Source: Onchidella celtica
Lineage: Eukaryota; Mollusca; Gastropoda; Systellommatophora; Onchidiidae
NCBI GenBank assembly: GCA_963931925.1
Contig: OZ007570.1
Coordinates: forward strand, 23,577,840 to 23,641,839
DNA length: 64,000 nucleotides
Reading direction: 5' to 3'
Shown: positions 1 through 12,120 of the stretch, one piece after another
Position numbering within the stretch: position 1 is the first letter of the stretch
How the letters are laid out: each line of letters begins with the position of its first letter
The notes under the pieces: model-generated
The model's input: only the letters and a program-made list of their open reading frames with translations
Database searches by the model: none
Told to the model about the DNA's origin: nothing
Position numbers and translations under genes: made by a program

Positions 1-183
1 AGACACTTTACTGCAGGGGTCTCTTCCCGTTAAACTTTTAACTTCACTTTTATGTGATCTTATTCACAGGAATCTGACGGTTGAAAGCCATCCCAAAGTA
101 AGATAACAAAAAAAAAAAAAAGATGGCTCGAAGTGCCGTTATCGTGCTGACGTGCCGTTAAACCCAAACTCAAACTCAAACTC
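1..183 (+). repeat. Hexamer-tailed dispersed repeat (SINE-like), copy 1
   Basis: One of four diverged copies in the window (others near 25.1, 30.7 and 62.3 kb). The shared body runs through a hairpin-like GGCTGAAAGCC core, a block like GTGCAAAGTGGCCGTTATCG, then CGCCGTTAAACCCAAACTC, and ends in a short CAAACT-type tandem tail at 164-183. Such tails are usual for SINEs or LINE 3' ends. In this copy bases 70-97 sit between an acceptor-like TTATTCACAG and a donor-like GTAAGA. The 5' end may lie outside the window. Class (SINE or LINE 3' end) is inferred from the tail only. Confidence 0.7.
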
Positions 184-1248
184 CGCAAGTCTCAAGTAAG
201 ATTTCAGTGCTGTTAAATACAGACTACAGAAATGATAGGAACTGCAAAGAATGCACGTAAATGCAGTTTTTATAAAATGCCAATTTTAGTTCTCAAGCCC
301 ATTAGGTGTCTCATCATGTGAAGAAAGAAAAAAGGGGTCCGTCTCTTTGCAGCAATAAGCTGTTCAAATATATTTTTTTTTGAATTTTAGAAGAGGCGCC
401 CCGGGGGGGGGGGGGGAAATAAGGCTGATTTATTTCACGCATAATATCAAGGGAGATGCTCTTCAGAAATAACGATTGTCATGCGGTGGACACACTGGCC
501 CATTCGTTGTGGCATTTAAGTGCAGTTGAACCTACAGAAGGAGAATCTTTCTAATGCAGAGGAATAATGACCAATTATAAAGGCTGGTGGGTTGCGTGAG
601 GATAATGATCTGTAAAGGAAATGCAGGTGCAAATTGACGAAAAGGATGAATTTTTGGGGAAAGACACTTTGTTTTTTTTTTTTTTAAATATGTGATTGCT
701 TCTACATACCAGCCTCTCTCACATCCCCTCTTTAAAAATCTAATTGAAAATGGAACAGTGCTCTATTTTCTGTGGACAGAAAAGAATGATATTTATTATA
801 TATATATATTCCTTAACATCATCATCATTATCATAATCGTCATCATCATCATCATCATCACTTACTAGTACCACCCAATCTTTCGTTATCAGTATTATTA
901 ACAACGAGACCCCCATAATTATCAGCTCTATATTTTGTCCCCAGGAAGTCTGCACTCCAAATAATCTAAAAGTACATCATGAATGTCATTATTCCAGCAT
1001 ATCTCATGGCGTGACATCTGGGCCTCTTAATCATCCCATTCGAATTCAGATAGATACGCACTGTCGTGATCGGTTTGCAGCTTTGATAGCATGTAATATG
1101 TTGCATTACCCGCCAGCAAATTTAAACTCAAGGGGAATCAGCCGAATGGAATTCATTCGTTCTTCCGTAGTTGATCACATTTTTGTGTTCGCCCTAAAAG
1201 CTACGAGTTCATTAATGTTCATTCCGTGCTTCATCTCTGTCACCGCAA
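184..1248. other. Non-coding stretch, no gene seen
   Basis: AT-rich sequence with a run of 14 G at 403-416, a short TA run near 800 and a (CAT)n microsatellite near 840-862. A short minus-strand open frame across the CAT run reads as poly-Asp and is an artefact of the repeat. I see no exon-like segment or recognised mobile element. Confidence 0.6.
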
Positions 1249-1249
1249 T

Positions 1250-1632
1250 TGATTTTCTCCTCCCGTCTCTCGCTCTCCCTCTGTTTTCTTTTCTCTCGTT
1301 CTTTTCATCTCCCACCTTCTCTCTATCTCTCATTCTCGCTCTCCCTATCGCCCTCTCTCTTTCTTTCTCCCCTCCTCTCTCTCTCTCTATGTCTCTCTCC
1401 TCCTCACTTTCTCTCTCCCAGTCCCCCCCCTCTCTCTCTCTTACCTTCTCTCTCTCCCCCCCACTCTCCTTGTCACGCTTTCTCTCTCATTTTCTCTCTC
1501 TCTTTCTCTCCTTGACCTTGTCTCTCTTTCTCTGCCTCTCTCCTTGTTCCCCCTCTCTCCCTCTCGCCGTCTGTCTTACTCCACCCATTCCTGTCTCTCA
1601 GTTTCTTCCTCTCTCTCTCTCTCTCTCTCTCA
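1250..1632 (+). repeat. CT-rich polypyrimidine tract
   Basis: About 380 bases almost entirely of C and T on the plus strand, mostly imperfect (CT)n with TTTCTC and CCCTCT variants, ending in a cleaner CT run near 1612-1632. Overlapping open frames of 88 and 210 codons read as Ser/Leu/Pro/Phe only, because CT repeats lack stops in every forward frame. They are not genes. Confidence 0.9.
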
Positions 1633-1941
1633 CTTATTTCTAGTTTATCAGTCCCTGTTTCCCTGTCTTTCTGCCCATTAAATATGTTCTCTGCAACCCC
1701 ACCCGGAATAAGAGATTACCTAACGAATATAACATTTACTTCCTTCTGTACCTTCCATTATGAAGGAAATTACTTAGCTTCTCGGTGAACGTCCTTTCAA
1801 CCTTTACTCGCTGTGGGATCCTCTGATAATCAAGCTGAAATGGTAGCCGTATCAAACGCCCAAAGCTATATGCACGAAGTATTTTATCAGATATATTATT
1901 ATATGAATGACAACAGGCGGATAAAACACTGCACCGAATGA

Positions 1942-2109
1942 CAACCAAGGACAGGAAAAAGAACACTAAGACGGCCTGGGAGAAGATGGCAAGACGACAT
2001 AAAACAGAGAGGAGGAACACCATGGATAAGGAAAACATCAGACAGAGCCAGAGAGGAATGGAAATCATCATCGGAGGGCTACATCCTGCAGTGGATGAAC
2101 ACTGCCTAA
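1942..2109 (+). mobile_element. RTE-like LINE: C-terminal end of ORF2 (5'-truncated)
   Basis: An open frame without a start codon ends at TAA 2107-2109. From 1960 it reads R-T-L-R-R-P-G-R-R and then WQDDIKQRGGTPWIRKTSDR, followed by EEWKSSSEGYILQWMNTA and the stop. The pattern GRxRxRWxDDI, then GxxWxxxAxDRxxW, then a short QW end is the usual C-terminus of RTE/BovB-type endonuclease-reverse transcriptases. Only about 56 codons are present and a stop at 1939 lies just upstream, so this is a short 5'-truncated fossil. No target-site duplication was recognised. The clade call rests on motif memory. Confidence 0.7.
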
Positions 2110-3556
2110 GTGAAGTCTGAACATTGAAACAGTGCCTTTGCATGAGATGAGAAAAGGGGATTGACCTATGACCTGATGAATAATTCTGACCAAAGTCCAT
2201 CAGTGAGATCAACATTACATTTGTGAAGTTCTCAACTCCATTTCTGGCTTGCACAAAGATTTCTTGGGATTAACAGCGTCATTTTTAAAATTTATGTCCA
2301 CGCAGAGATCAACAGTAGTTACAGTGCATCCTAAAGAATAGAACAATGCATAGATGGTCAAGCAGAGTACAGTACAAGTGTGCACACAGTGAATTCTGAG
2401 TGTATTTGTGCACCAACTAACGAGTATTTACGAGAACTATAATTACACGATTTGCATCCCCACCACAACTGCAGTCAATCTTACAAGGGAAGAGGTATTG
2501 ATTACTCCCTTGATTTTGGTTTTGTTTTTGTTTTGTTATTTGCTCGGTTGGGAATAAAGATTTGCATAAACCCTCTGCTAAGATGCCCAAATACGACCAA
2601 ACATGGCAAGCAGTCTCACTGAGCTTTTTAAATACCAGTAAAAAACAAACAAGTAAAAGAAATCTAAACAACAAAAGCTGAATAAAAAACAGTCAAACAA
2701 ACAAACAAACAAACAAAGGGCCCCCAAATTGTATCAGTCTCAGGATGCACCCCGAAGAGCATTATTTTTTCAACCAGTGTGTGATCTCACCCAAGCTAAA
2801 AGTACAAGGAATGATAGTAAATAATAATTTCAAGCCCAGAAATGGGGATTTTCTCGCCAGGAGTCTGATATATCAACGTTCAAGTCTTATCAAGCAAAAC
2901 GTTGATTTTATTGAAGATTACCCGACGGTAATCGACGCACCAGTGACAGCCCAAACCCTCAGACTTTGTGCCTGACATATTGTCTGTCTGTCCATCCGTC
3001 TGGGGCCAGGCCGACCAAATTACCGAGGCCAGTGATAGATGTCTTGTTGGAGCTCGTTAAGGCTATCTCTACTTGTGTACGCCTGTCTAAGCACACACTG
3101 GAGGAAATGTCCACTGAAATAGTGACAAACAAAAAAACCGAAAAAAAAACTAGGTCAGTTCCTTGCTATATCCACGATTTACAGTCCTGATAGCAATCAA
3201 GTATATATTGCTGCGTCTGAAAGACCTAGGGGTAGTACAGCACTTAATTAGAGGTAGGTCTGTTTTGCATCGGGTTTGACTCAGGCCATACTTGAATTTC
3301 ATTTGAAGTGATTACCGAGACAAGACTTGCTTCAATCTCACCGATGCGCGAGGTTCCCTTTGAGACGACAGTCCTCAAAACCAAAGCAAAACAGAATGGA
3401 TTTAGTGCCCCGTGGGCCGCAATCTACGGTCTCACTTTAGTTTACGTCCACAGTGGCTTTGTCTTTTGTTGGATCCCTTCCACTCCATTTCCGAATCTGA
3501 TATTTGCTGTTCCTTGTTTGCGACATTTCAGTGACCCAATTTCTGCAGTTTACAGG
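2110..3556. other. Non-coding stretch, no gene seen
   Basis: Contains a short (AAAC)n run near 2695-2716 and otherwise unremarkable AT-rich sequence. Several open frames of 60-134 codons occur but lack splice context or recognisable motifs. The part just before 3557 belongs to the same open frame as the inverted-repeat element that follows and is not evidence of a gene. Confidence 0.5.
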
Positions 3557-3806
3557 ACACGACCTTTGTTCTTGTCTGCTCCATCTCCATTTTCTGAAAA
3601 AACTGGAGATCTTTTAGTAGGGAGAAGAGGTATAACAAATGCACACTTCGACACCTGTTTAAAATGTGTTGCGGCACTTATCGAACTGTTTCCTAGCTCC
3701 CGTTTATTCTAACTCCTTATCATAATACTAAAACCACAAACGTTTAATGTCGAATTATTCAGTAGTGCAAAAAGTGGAATGGAAGAAACAAGGACTAAGG
3801 TTGCGA
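3557..3806 (+). mobile_element. Inverted-repeat element (family CTTAGTCCTTGT), copy 1
   Basis: One of three copies of a 180-270 bp element (others at 36676-36857 and 46744-47010). All share the internal block AGAGGTATAACAAATGCACA, then TTAAAATG, TGTGGCACTTATC and AACTCCTTA. The ends are imperfect inverted repeats: CCATCTCCATTTTCTG near the left and CAAAAAGTGGAATGG near the right, with AGTCCTTGTTT and its complement outermost. It carries no coding capacity, which fits a MITE. The superfamily is not identified. Confidence 0.65.
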
Positions 3807-4383
3807 GGAGTATTCAATCCGTAAATGTTCAAGCTACGCAAATGGGTTGGTTTTTGGTTCTTATTTGGTGACCACAACCTTGGACGAGACACGGTATGGA
3901 TTACCACAAGATGAGATGAAAGCGGAGAGTGATATTCCATAGTTCCCTACCCCCGCTCGCTCTTTCTGTTTAAGGCTTATTCTCGCGCATTGGCAATGGT
4001 TCCTCGCCAAAGGCGCCCATTTTCATTCACATTCTTGTCTTGGCTTACAGAAGTTTAATTCTGTGTGAAAGGTACATTTCTAAAACTTGGTAATACGTCG
4101 ACGGAAGAGGGGGAAAATAACTAGGTCAGAATTGTAGAACTTTCAATCCTAGTCCTTTAATGCCTTGGCGTAGACTCTCTCAGACAAAAATTCTGAATTT
4201 TGCAGAACTATTTAAAATGGCTTAAGACACTAAAAAATACAAAAATTAATCATGAAAACTTATCAGTTGATTTATTAATTATGTATTGGGCACTAGATGA
4301 AGTATTTCAGGGATGGAACCTTAAGAGGTGCGGGATTAATTACTGCCTGTATAATGATTTGTCATTGCACAGAGGATCTGATT

Positions 4384-4581
4384 CTAGTGGAGAGGCTTAT
4401 GCAACAGGTCGAGGCAAAGCGGAAGAGAAAAAAAAAGGCTTGCGGCCAAACAGACAAACCAGCGTCATTCTTTGGCTGCGCTGTCTGTGGAAGGGACTGT
4501 CACTCCCGGATAGGCTTGCCCAGCCACACACGACAATGCCCCAGACCGAGAAGTACAGACATCCAGAGCAAAAGCTCATAG
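4384..4581 (+). mobile_element. LINE fragment: C-terminal zinc-finger end of a reverse transcriptase
   Basis: In one frame a basic stretch (LVERLMQQVEAKRKRKKK) is followed by CAVCGRDCHSRIGLPSH, then TRQC and a stop at 4579-4581. A finger of the form CxxCGRxCxSRIGLxSHxRxC close to the C-terminus is common in invertebrate non-LTR reverse transcriptases, and the preceding Arg/Lys-rich segment fits. Only the last ~65 codons are present. Upstream sequence (about 4200-4380) is open in two frames but shows no reverse-transcriptase motif. The LINE clade cannot be named from this piece. Confidence 0.65.
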
Positions 4582-5992
4582 CCTTTCAAGACAGACGGGT
4601 GCCAAGCAAGGTTAAGGTCAACCTGCCTTATGCCGGCAAAAGGGAACACTTTTTAAACTTGGCCCGTGGAAGGTCCGTTGTGATCGAATGCTTGCGTTTT
4701 TCCCCTGTTCATTTTTATATTCCTATGTGATTTATGGCAACGTTTCTTTCTAGTTTGTTTCTAAGGCAGAGCCTTGCAACCAATGCCCCCTCTAAGCTGC
4801 CGTGTCACTGAAATGGCGCCGTGCACATCAAAATGTTGGCGCGCACATCAAAACGATACCTATTTTAATTTACATTTTAAATATTTTTGCTCAAAGCATA
4901 AAAAATTCGGCTCAGTGGTCTGGAAACATTAGAAGGAAAGTTGCTTGTAACATTAACATACAATTGTCTTTTTCTCGCACATTTATCTATGGGGAAAGAG
5001 CGTTTTGCAAAGAGACTACATGGAGAAGGCACACGGTTGACATAAATAAATATCAGCTTGTATTGATCTGAATGGACGCTCATCCTTTCATCTCTTGTAA
5101 ATTATTGGCAATTTTGCTCATCCGTGAAATGAAGATGAACTATCTTCAAGTGAGGAAAAAGAGAATGTAATGAAAAAAGGACACGGTTCTTAAAAATGAA
5201 AGTTCTGCGTCAGAAAGGCGTAGCGTGGGAATCTTTATGGAGCCCTTGGGAATCCCTTGAGCGATGGAGGAAATAAGAAAAGGGGTTGGATGGGGCATAT
5301 TGAAAATCATGGACGAGTTGTTACCACTCAAAATATTGCGTAGGTTGGGAACATGGAAGAGAATAAGATTTTTACAGCCTTCTATTATTTAAGGCAACCG
5401 GACTGTAAAACTGTAAATCGCCAGAGGAATATGAGGACCATTAATTTTGCCATGTTTTATGATGTCAATTGACATAACTAGGCGGTGTGTCGTTGCTACT
5501 GTATAAATCTGCAGTATGAGGATATGCGAGATATTATGTCTGCCCCCTGTGCCTGGTTTCTCCTGTAAAGATTATCATATTTTACGTCTCAAGATAACTT
5601 AAGAACTTATGCTAGCAGCTCTGTGATTGTATGTACATGCATAATTATGTTTTGTTCCTCATCCAACGGGATTGTGTCATTATAAATGACTACGCCTAGT
5701 CACATGTCTGATTTGATTTGGAGTTCTGAGAAAGGAAAAATGGTACACTAATCATGGATGTACACGTTAAGACAAGATGCCATACACAGCAGGCACCGAA
5801 CATATTAACCCTTTATTTACCAGATGTGCTTTTAGTTCATCAAATTCATGCCTAGACTTGATTTTTCTACATGTAGTGTGCTATCATGACTGGAAATGGG
5901 CATCTCAGCATGTCTTGATTTTGTTTTTGATTGCTTTGGTGAGGGTGGGAAATTATGAATAAATAAGGATAATTTGGAGTATGGATACTCAC
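4582..5992. other. Non-coding stretch, no gene seen
   Basis: AT-rich sequence after the LINE fragment. There may be LINE 3' untranslated sequence in the first 150 bases but no tail repeat was recognised. Short open frames on both strands lack supporting signals. A small perfect palindrome, GTCAATTGAC, lies near 5464. Confidence 0.5.
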
Positions 5993-6042
5993 TTGTTAGC
6001 TCTCGGCAAAACAACAAAACTTCCAGTTCTGGAATTTTAACT
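5993..6042 (-). CDS. Candidate short internal exon, unknown product
   Basis: On the minus strand a 50-base segment lies between an acceptor-like TGTGTTTTCACGCAG and a strong donor-like GTGAGTATCC. It is open in one frame and reads VKIPELEVLLFCRELT, with one base over at each end. The splice signals are good, but a segment this short can be open by chance, and no neighbouring exon was found that matches it in phase. The product is unknown. It is a hypothesis for transcript data, not a gene call. Confidence 0.22.
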
Positions 6043-6550
6043 CTGCGTGAAAACACATTGAAGGAGGAAAACTGGAGTTATTAAACCTTGTGAAAGAGTA
6101 GATAAGTAGATTGGAAGCGTTCTCAGTGTTTGGGGGGGGGTGAAAATGCGGAAGGGACTTTGAGGTGCCGTCAGTAAATAATGGGTTATGCACAATACTT
6201 TCTGCTTGTGGTCTGGATACTGCTCACCGAACTGGTCATCTGTGACTGAAAAGTAGTTTTTTTTTTTTTTGCTGCTTGATGGGTTTAGTAAAGCAGACAC
6301 CCGCGCACACCTCCCAGGGTAGTCTGCAACATCACTATCAGAGACATGTGACCCACCCACGAAAAGAGGTTTTGTGTTTGGGGTACGGGTATGTGTGGGT
6401 ATGGGAAGTGGGTGGCGCGAGCGGGTGGGCGGGTCTTGGCCCGGGTGGGACTTGGCCCCGAGAGAAAGGCAAATAGTTTTTCCTACTCTAATGAATCCAT
6501 GAAATTCACCTAATCAGGAGAATGAGAGAAAAAAACAACGGGGTAATCTC

Positions 6551-6752
6551 ATTGCTTCTCTCTCTCTATCTGTGTTTGTCTCTATCACTCTCTCCCTCTC
6601 TCTCTCTCTCCCTCTTTCTCCCCCCCCCTCTGTCTGTCTGTGTCTGTCTCTTTCTCTCCCCCCCCGTCCCTCTTCTGTTTTCCTCCCCTCCTCCTCCTCC
6701 TCCCCCCTCTCTCTATCTATTTGTCTCTCTCTCTCTCTCTCTCTTCCCGCTT
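6551..6752 (+). repeat. CT-rich polypyrimidine tract
   Basis: About 200 bases of (CT)n, (CTGT)n and CCCCC segments on the plus strand, ending in a clean CT run near 6726-6744. The overlapping long open frames on both strands are low-complexity (Ser/Leu/Pro forward, Arg/Glu reverse) and are rejected as genes. Confidence 0.9.
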
Positions 6753-9389
6753 TCATTCGTACTCGTAGTCTCTGTTGTATTTCATCCCTCTATTGCTGTG
6801 TCTGCAACTCTGTTTACCTTCCACCGCCACTGTGGCTATCTCGTGGCCAATGATAACATGTCAGAAGCACAAAATACACACGACACCAATATCTTTTTAA
6901 ATGCGGCAGTGCTTCTTAGTTCAATCCATCATTTCTGTAGACAAATTGTCAAAGATGAGATGCCTCTAGATGTCAGCTTTAATAATGCTTTTGATGCACG
7001 GGAAAGAATTCTGTCAGATACAGTTTTCATGATGCTCTGGCTTTATAGCCCAATTGCATTCCTCATCCCCTATCAGTAAGGAACAGTGTTAATACCTGCA
7101 GAGACTGTTGTGTCCAGTAAACTGGTAATGTGCTATTGATATGGCATGCATATAAAACGGTAAAATAATATGCAATAACAGTTTTATCAGTTGTGACTCA
7201 TTATGTTCTTGGTGATTCTTTAGTAGCTTGTCTCCTGTCAAGCTAGACACTGAACTGCGGGAGGTGGGGGGGGGGGCGTGAGGGTGATGAAAGACAATTT
7301 GGATCCGGGGGCGGGGGATGGGGCTGATTTCCTGAAAAAGGTTGAGAATCACTGGTCGACACGTCGGTGACGTAAACAGAACAAAGCAAAATATAAAGAC
7401 ATGTTTTTCCACTGACGTCACAGTATGTGTGCTTGGTGCTTGACCCGATTTTTAAATACGGTAATGTTACTTTGTACTTCATATGGCGGCGAAAGAAAAA
7501 AACGATATGGACGCACTTGTTAACCATACTTGTGGTAATAATCGATGTCTAGACGATGGCAGCTTGGATCACGACTGGGAAGTCCCACAAGTCTCATTAC
7601 ATCCTACATTAAGTTCATCTTGGAACATATAACAAAAGCGATGTAATCTACAAGAATGCATTGTTATCGTTCGTGATGACGTACGATCTGAACGCATACA
7701 TGATTACCAGATGTTAATTCTTCTCCGGAGACGTAAAAAAAAAAAGCTGTATGTATAAGGGCCACTTCCACTGAATAGAATAAGAGAGATCTGGAGTCGG
7801 TAGACCTGCCAACACTTCTGGACGTCTCAATGGCTCAGTTAGTCCTAGTTCATGTCTGTTTGTCTGTAATCTACGTGGTCATTTTGTTCCTGCTGGTGTC
7901 AAGTGCTATGTCGCTAACAGGACTAGTCATGTGATCAGACTTTACAGATGGTCAGCTGACTAAATGTGGACGTTTCTGTGTCGGGCGAAATGTCAGTTTT
8001 GCGTTCCACGCCTTGTTTTATTACCGAGGCGTTCGTAGAACGAGAAACAATCACATTATCCGGACAAATCCCATTCTCCCAGATGTGCTTTGTGTCATGT
8101 TTGATGTAGGGACTCAAAAGTTTAGTAAATACTTTATGGCACACCCACGCATGGAAACTTATGTTAGTTCCCATCTCGCCAGGCGGCATGGTCAGATGTG
8201 AAATGTACACTGACCTGCTTTTCACCATGAAAGCAGTGAGAAACGACATCAGCAGCTGAAGCAGAAAAACAGTAACAAGAACAAGAACAACAAAACAAAA
8301 GCAACAACAACAAGAAGACAACGCTGATAATAAAATATAATATTAAAGTTAAATATGAAAAGAGTGTTTGGTATTAAACATTTTGATTTTGTTTTTCAGC
8401 ACACTGGATAAGTACGAGTAGATCGACGGGCATCTCAAACACTTCTTACTTTACAGTGTGTCAGTTCAAATAGGGGCATTTTTGCTGTAGCTATTGCCCA
8501 CAATACAAAATTATTTAAAAATGCGTTTTTTTATGTTTCTCGATAATAATATGAGATGGGCGTGGTTGTCTGTCGCTTTCGACATTTTTTTTTAGTAGTA
8601 TTAGAGTCGTCTGTTTTGAGGATAATTGGACTTTTTGTTTTTAACAGTGTATTCATGTGTCAACCTTATTTAGAGTCAAACTTAAGTTTTTGACGCGTTG
8701 AAGATTTTTGGGAATTGGAACGACACCTGCACGCAAAAGCGAAAAAAATAATTAATTGTCACTCTTTCTAGATGATGTGAAAAAAACCAGAAAAACAATA
8801 TAGATTCTTTCCAGGTCTGTCGGTCACGTCTTTATTGATTGTCAAGGCATATTAGTTAATGAGGGGACACCTGTTGGTTGATGAGCAGAATTTCGTTGTC
8901 GTCTCAATGCTAGAACTGATTTCAGTGGAAGACGTCTCAAGGGATTCAAATCGAGAAATCGTTCTGTATCCTCCGGACATCTCTAGAAATCTTCTACATT
9001 GTGCAAATTCTGGGGCTAGACGCAGGTGGCCAATTAGGGTTGATCTTGTTTCGCCCCAGACACATGTAATGTTGGGAATTTGGACCCCTGTCGAGCATTA
9101 ATTAAGAAGCCTGCCTGTTATTTCCCTTTAATGAAAGCTGGTGAACAACATTTTGTCATTCATGACATCATTAACTATTCAGTAATCACCCAACGCCCCG
9201 TGGCGTCTATTTATTTCTTCACGGTAATAATGTCAAACTGTCTGACATATTTTCCCAGTGAATACATACTGTGAGTCTCTAAAATTATCCAAAGTGCACT
9301 TTTTTACCTCATGTGTTTGAGGTCATGTCTACTTGAATAATAATTGACGTTTATGACATCAGGGACATTGTGGGGTATTTGCTACATTG
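6753..9389. other. Mostly non-coding; one doubtful open frame
   Basis: No recognised gene. A plus-strand frame at 8859-9101 (80 codons, starting MRGHLLVDEQ) has a mixed, non-repetitive composition but no splice signals or known motif, so it is noted only as doubtful. A G-rich patch near 7260-7320 precedes an hAT-like terminus. The remainder is AT-rich with short A and T runs. Confidence 0.4.
7331..7354 (-). mobile_element. Isolated hAT-like terminal sequence
   Basis: Read on the minus strand this is CAGTGATTCTCAACC followed by TTTTTCAGG, which matches the common hAT-type terminal pattern CAGTGRTTCTCAACC. I could not find the partner terminus nearby, so only one end, or an end of a decayed element, is supported. 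Confidence 0.4.
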
Positions 9390-9645
9390 ATGCAACTCAT
9401 AATTTGCGGATTTTGAGGGTTTGTCATGAAAATGTTTCTCTCACTCCTAATTTCACTATAATAGTGTGATTTAATCAGTTAAAATCTTTTGGAGGCGTGT
9501 GTTTGTGACATAATGTTGTCCTCTGATCAATTCAAACAACTCTTCAAAGTTTCGATCTTCATGTTCTCGAAAAGACAATAATGCACATATACAAGAATAA
9601 TTATGGAAAATGCCCGACGATATAAAGTGCTGATATCGGCAGCTC
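9390..9645 (+). repeat. Dispersed repeat (family TCTCGAAAAGGCAA), copy 1
   Basis: Shares an ordered series of blocks with 24606-24830 and 28990-29190: GTCATGAAAATG, an AAAACTTTTCGAGATA-like block, TTTGTGACATAATGTTGT, CTCGAAAAGACAATAATGCA and TGGAAAATGCCCGACGAT. Identity between copies is moderate. No terminal inverted repeats or tail were identified, so the class is unknown. Confidence 0.6.
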
Positions 9646-10324
9646 TTCCACATACGCCCCCTTAAAATCTGCCTGGCAGTTGCACTGAATGCCGCCAGAC
9701 TCCAGTATTTGCTCTGGGGTTTGTTTGTGTTTCCAGCCTTGATTCATGAACAGACAACTACTTTTCTATCTTTAACTCTGGGTGGGCTTAAATGTGCAAA
9801 TTATCCGTTGATATCGTAAGTAAGGACGAGTAGGACATTATTAATGCCAACAAATGTACGAAATATCACCTCTGCCCATTCTCCAATTCCCCAATTCTCT
9901 ACTCTTAGTCTGGTTGTCATTTGAAAGGAAACAAAAGGTTGAAAATGGTCCACATGAGACGTATGTCTTACTCCAGTTGCGTAGGCAAAGCGCGTTGTTT
10001 TATGGGGATTCAGACTGTCTAGACTTTTTTTTATGTCATCATTTCAACTTCGCACTGGGAATAAAATGCATGAAACAACAACTGTGGACAGAGAAGGGAA
10101 TTTAGCATTGCCAGTCACCTAGACAGAGGAATTTCCACAGTTTGAACTCTGGTACTCATAAAGTAATAAAACTGATCGACTCATGTACTCTGGAAATACG
10201 TACAAACAACTAAAAGAGCATGCCTGGTTGCGCGGTGCAACAGAATGGAAAACAAATAAGTGAAATTATCAACGAGAGTTAAAGCTGGATGCCATAGTTA
10301 CACAAACAATCATTAATTTTATAG

Positions 10325-10735
10325 CAGGGGTCGCCAACCTTTCAGCGATGAAGAGCCATATTTGAGATTTTAGATAAATTTCAACTCAAACGTGAACTGC
10401 AAGAAACATGCCATGTGAATGTATATAGCAGCGGATCTATAATTATGGATGTGACAGAGATTAAAACATAAACATTAGATCGTGTACTTATAAAGTTCTA
10501 TATCCTGCAAAACATTATAATGATCAGTTAAATCAGTTAACTTTGGTACTGAAATTGTTGTTAATACAAGTTGCCCCCCCCCAAAAAAAAAACTTTCATT
10601 ACCCCCCGCCCCCCCCCCCACCCCACCCCCTTTCCAATTTAAACGTTTTCTTTTTAACCACCATAAAGAACAGAGCTATGGATGAACGCTAAAAGAGCAG
10701 CATAAAGTTCGTGAGCCGCTGGTTGCCAGCCCCTT
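10325..10735 (+). mobile_element. hAT-like MITE, copy 1
   Basis: The left end CAGGGGTCGCCAACC and the right end GGTTGCCAGCCCCTT are imperfect inverted repeats of the familiar hAT type CAGGGGTCGGCAACC. Inside the left end is GAAGAGCCATATTTGAGATT, and near the right is GTGAGCCGC. The flanking octamers TTTTATAG and ATTTATAA match at 6 of 8 positions, consistent with a decayed 8 bp target duplication. The interior has C-rich and A-rich runs but no transposase. A decayed relative lies at 63189-63370. Confidence 0.75.
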
Positions 10736-10928
10736 ATTTATAACACTGAATCCATAGCTTCTTGATCACTACGTTGTTTCTGAAATTGTACAATGAAATA
10801 AGTATGGCTTGTCGAACTTACAAAGCACTGAATCTCGTGTGCAGAATTTAGGTTTGACACAATATTAAAATAAAAATACACCATCATGACCTTGAGAGAC
10901 AGAAACTAAGTCAAGATGGCATCAGATT

Positions 10929-11214
10929 GTTGTTACTTGTACAAACGTACATCACGTGTTTTGCGCTAGGGGTAGCTATTTTAAAGCTTTCTGTGACTCC
11001 AGAGCTAGAGAGCTAGAGAGCCCCCCTTAATTAATTGTCTTTCAGATTTTCCTTTTTGTTTTCCGCCTGTTTTTTTTTGGTTGAAAGGGTAAGGGGCAGG
11101 GTTAGGGATTCGATAAGATTTAGGGTTGAGGATAATGATGGGGTTAGGGATAGGTACGTGTACGTACGTGAACCAAGTGCAAAACGCGTGGGGTTCGTAC
11201 GTACAAGTAACAAC
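10929..11214 (+). mobile_element. Inverted-repeat element (family GTTGTTACTTGT), copy 1
   Basis: The left end GTTGTTACTTGTACAAACG is mirrored by the right end CGTACGTACAAGTAACAAC. Both arms then run into GTTTTGC or its complement. The body holds an interspersed GGGTTAGGG-like block (AGGGTTAGGGATTCG and TTAGGGTTGAGGATAA). A reverse copy lies at 54475-54778 and a partial one at 35335-35453. No clear target duplication was found. It has no coding capacity and behaves like a MITE of unknown superfamily. Confidence 0.75.
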
Positions 11215-11573
11215 AGCCATGTCAACAACATTTGGCGTCACTGACGTCTTTGAGATGTACGGCACGTCTCAGGTATTCACCCGGCCAGGACTACTACACG
11301 CCCAGAACTTTTCGTTTCTTCAGTTGGATCAATATTCCTTTGGGTCAATGTACTCTAATCGTGTGAAGCTCATCATTGAAGACGTGGGATGATGGTTAAT
11401 CAGTTGGGTTTAGGATGTAAATTTCCGCTAAGTATGAACAGTTCTCATTCGTTTGACGGAAATTTCGGGGGCGTCAGTTTGAGAAAGTATTGAATATAAA
11501 TTACTATATTATTTGCAGGCTGAACGTGTTTGCCTTGACCCTCGGTGGCTCGTCTTCGACTCTCTCAGATTTT

Positions 11574-12120
11574 TACCACTACTACCACCGCTGCTGTTGC
11601 TGCTGCTATTACTACTTCTACTACTATTACTACTACTACTACTGCTGCTGCTTCAACTACCAATACTATTACTGCTGCTGGTGCTTCTGGTACTACTGTA
11701 ACTAGTACTACTTCTACTACTAATGCTACTACTGCTGCTGCTGTTGCTATTACTATTACTGCTAATACTAAGCTTACTACTACTATTATTACTACCACTA
11801 CTACTATACTACAACTACTACTACTGCTGCCGCTGCTGCTGCTGCTACTACTACTGCTATTGCAACAACTACTACTACAACAACAACTACTACTACTACT
11901 GCTACAACAACAAATGGTACCACTACTGCTTCTACTACCATTGCTACTTCTACCACTATTACTGCTACTATTACTACTGCTGGTGCTACTACTACTACTT
12001 CTACTATTACTACTACTACTACTACTACTACTTCTACTGCTACTACTACTACTACTACTACTTCTGCTGCTACTACTATTACTACTACTACTATTTCTAC
12101 TACTACTACAACTATAATAA
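11574..12120 (+). repeat. Compound trinucleotide array (TAC/TGC/TTC/TAT)
   Basis: About 550 bases of imperfect trinucleotide repeats, mainly ACT/TAC on the plus strand with GCT, TCT, ATT and AAC interruptions. The three-base period keeps several frames open on both strands, giving open frames of up to 190 codons that read as Thr/Ala, Leu/Leu or Tyr/Cys runs. None should be read as a protein gene. Confidence 0.95.

Noticed and set aside
1011-1643. 210-codon open frame
   Set aside because: Its second half is a CT-repeat read as Ser/Leu/Pro; open only because the tract has no stops.
6514-7079. Overlapping long open frames on both strands
   Set aside because: Low-complexity translation of a polypyrimidine tract.
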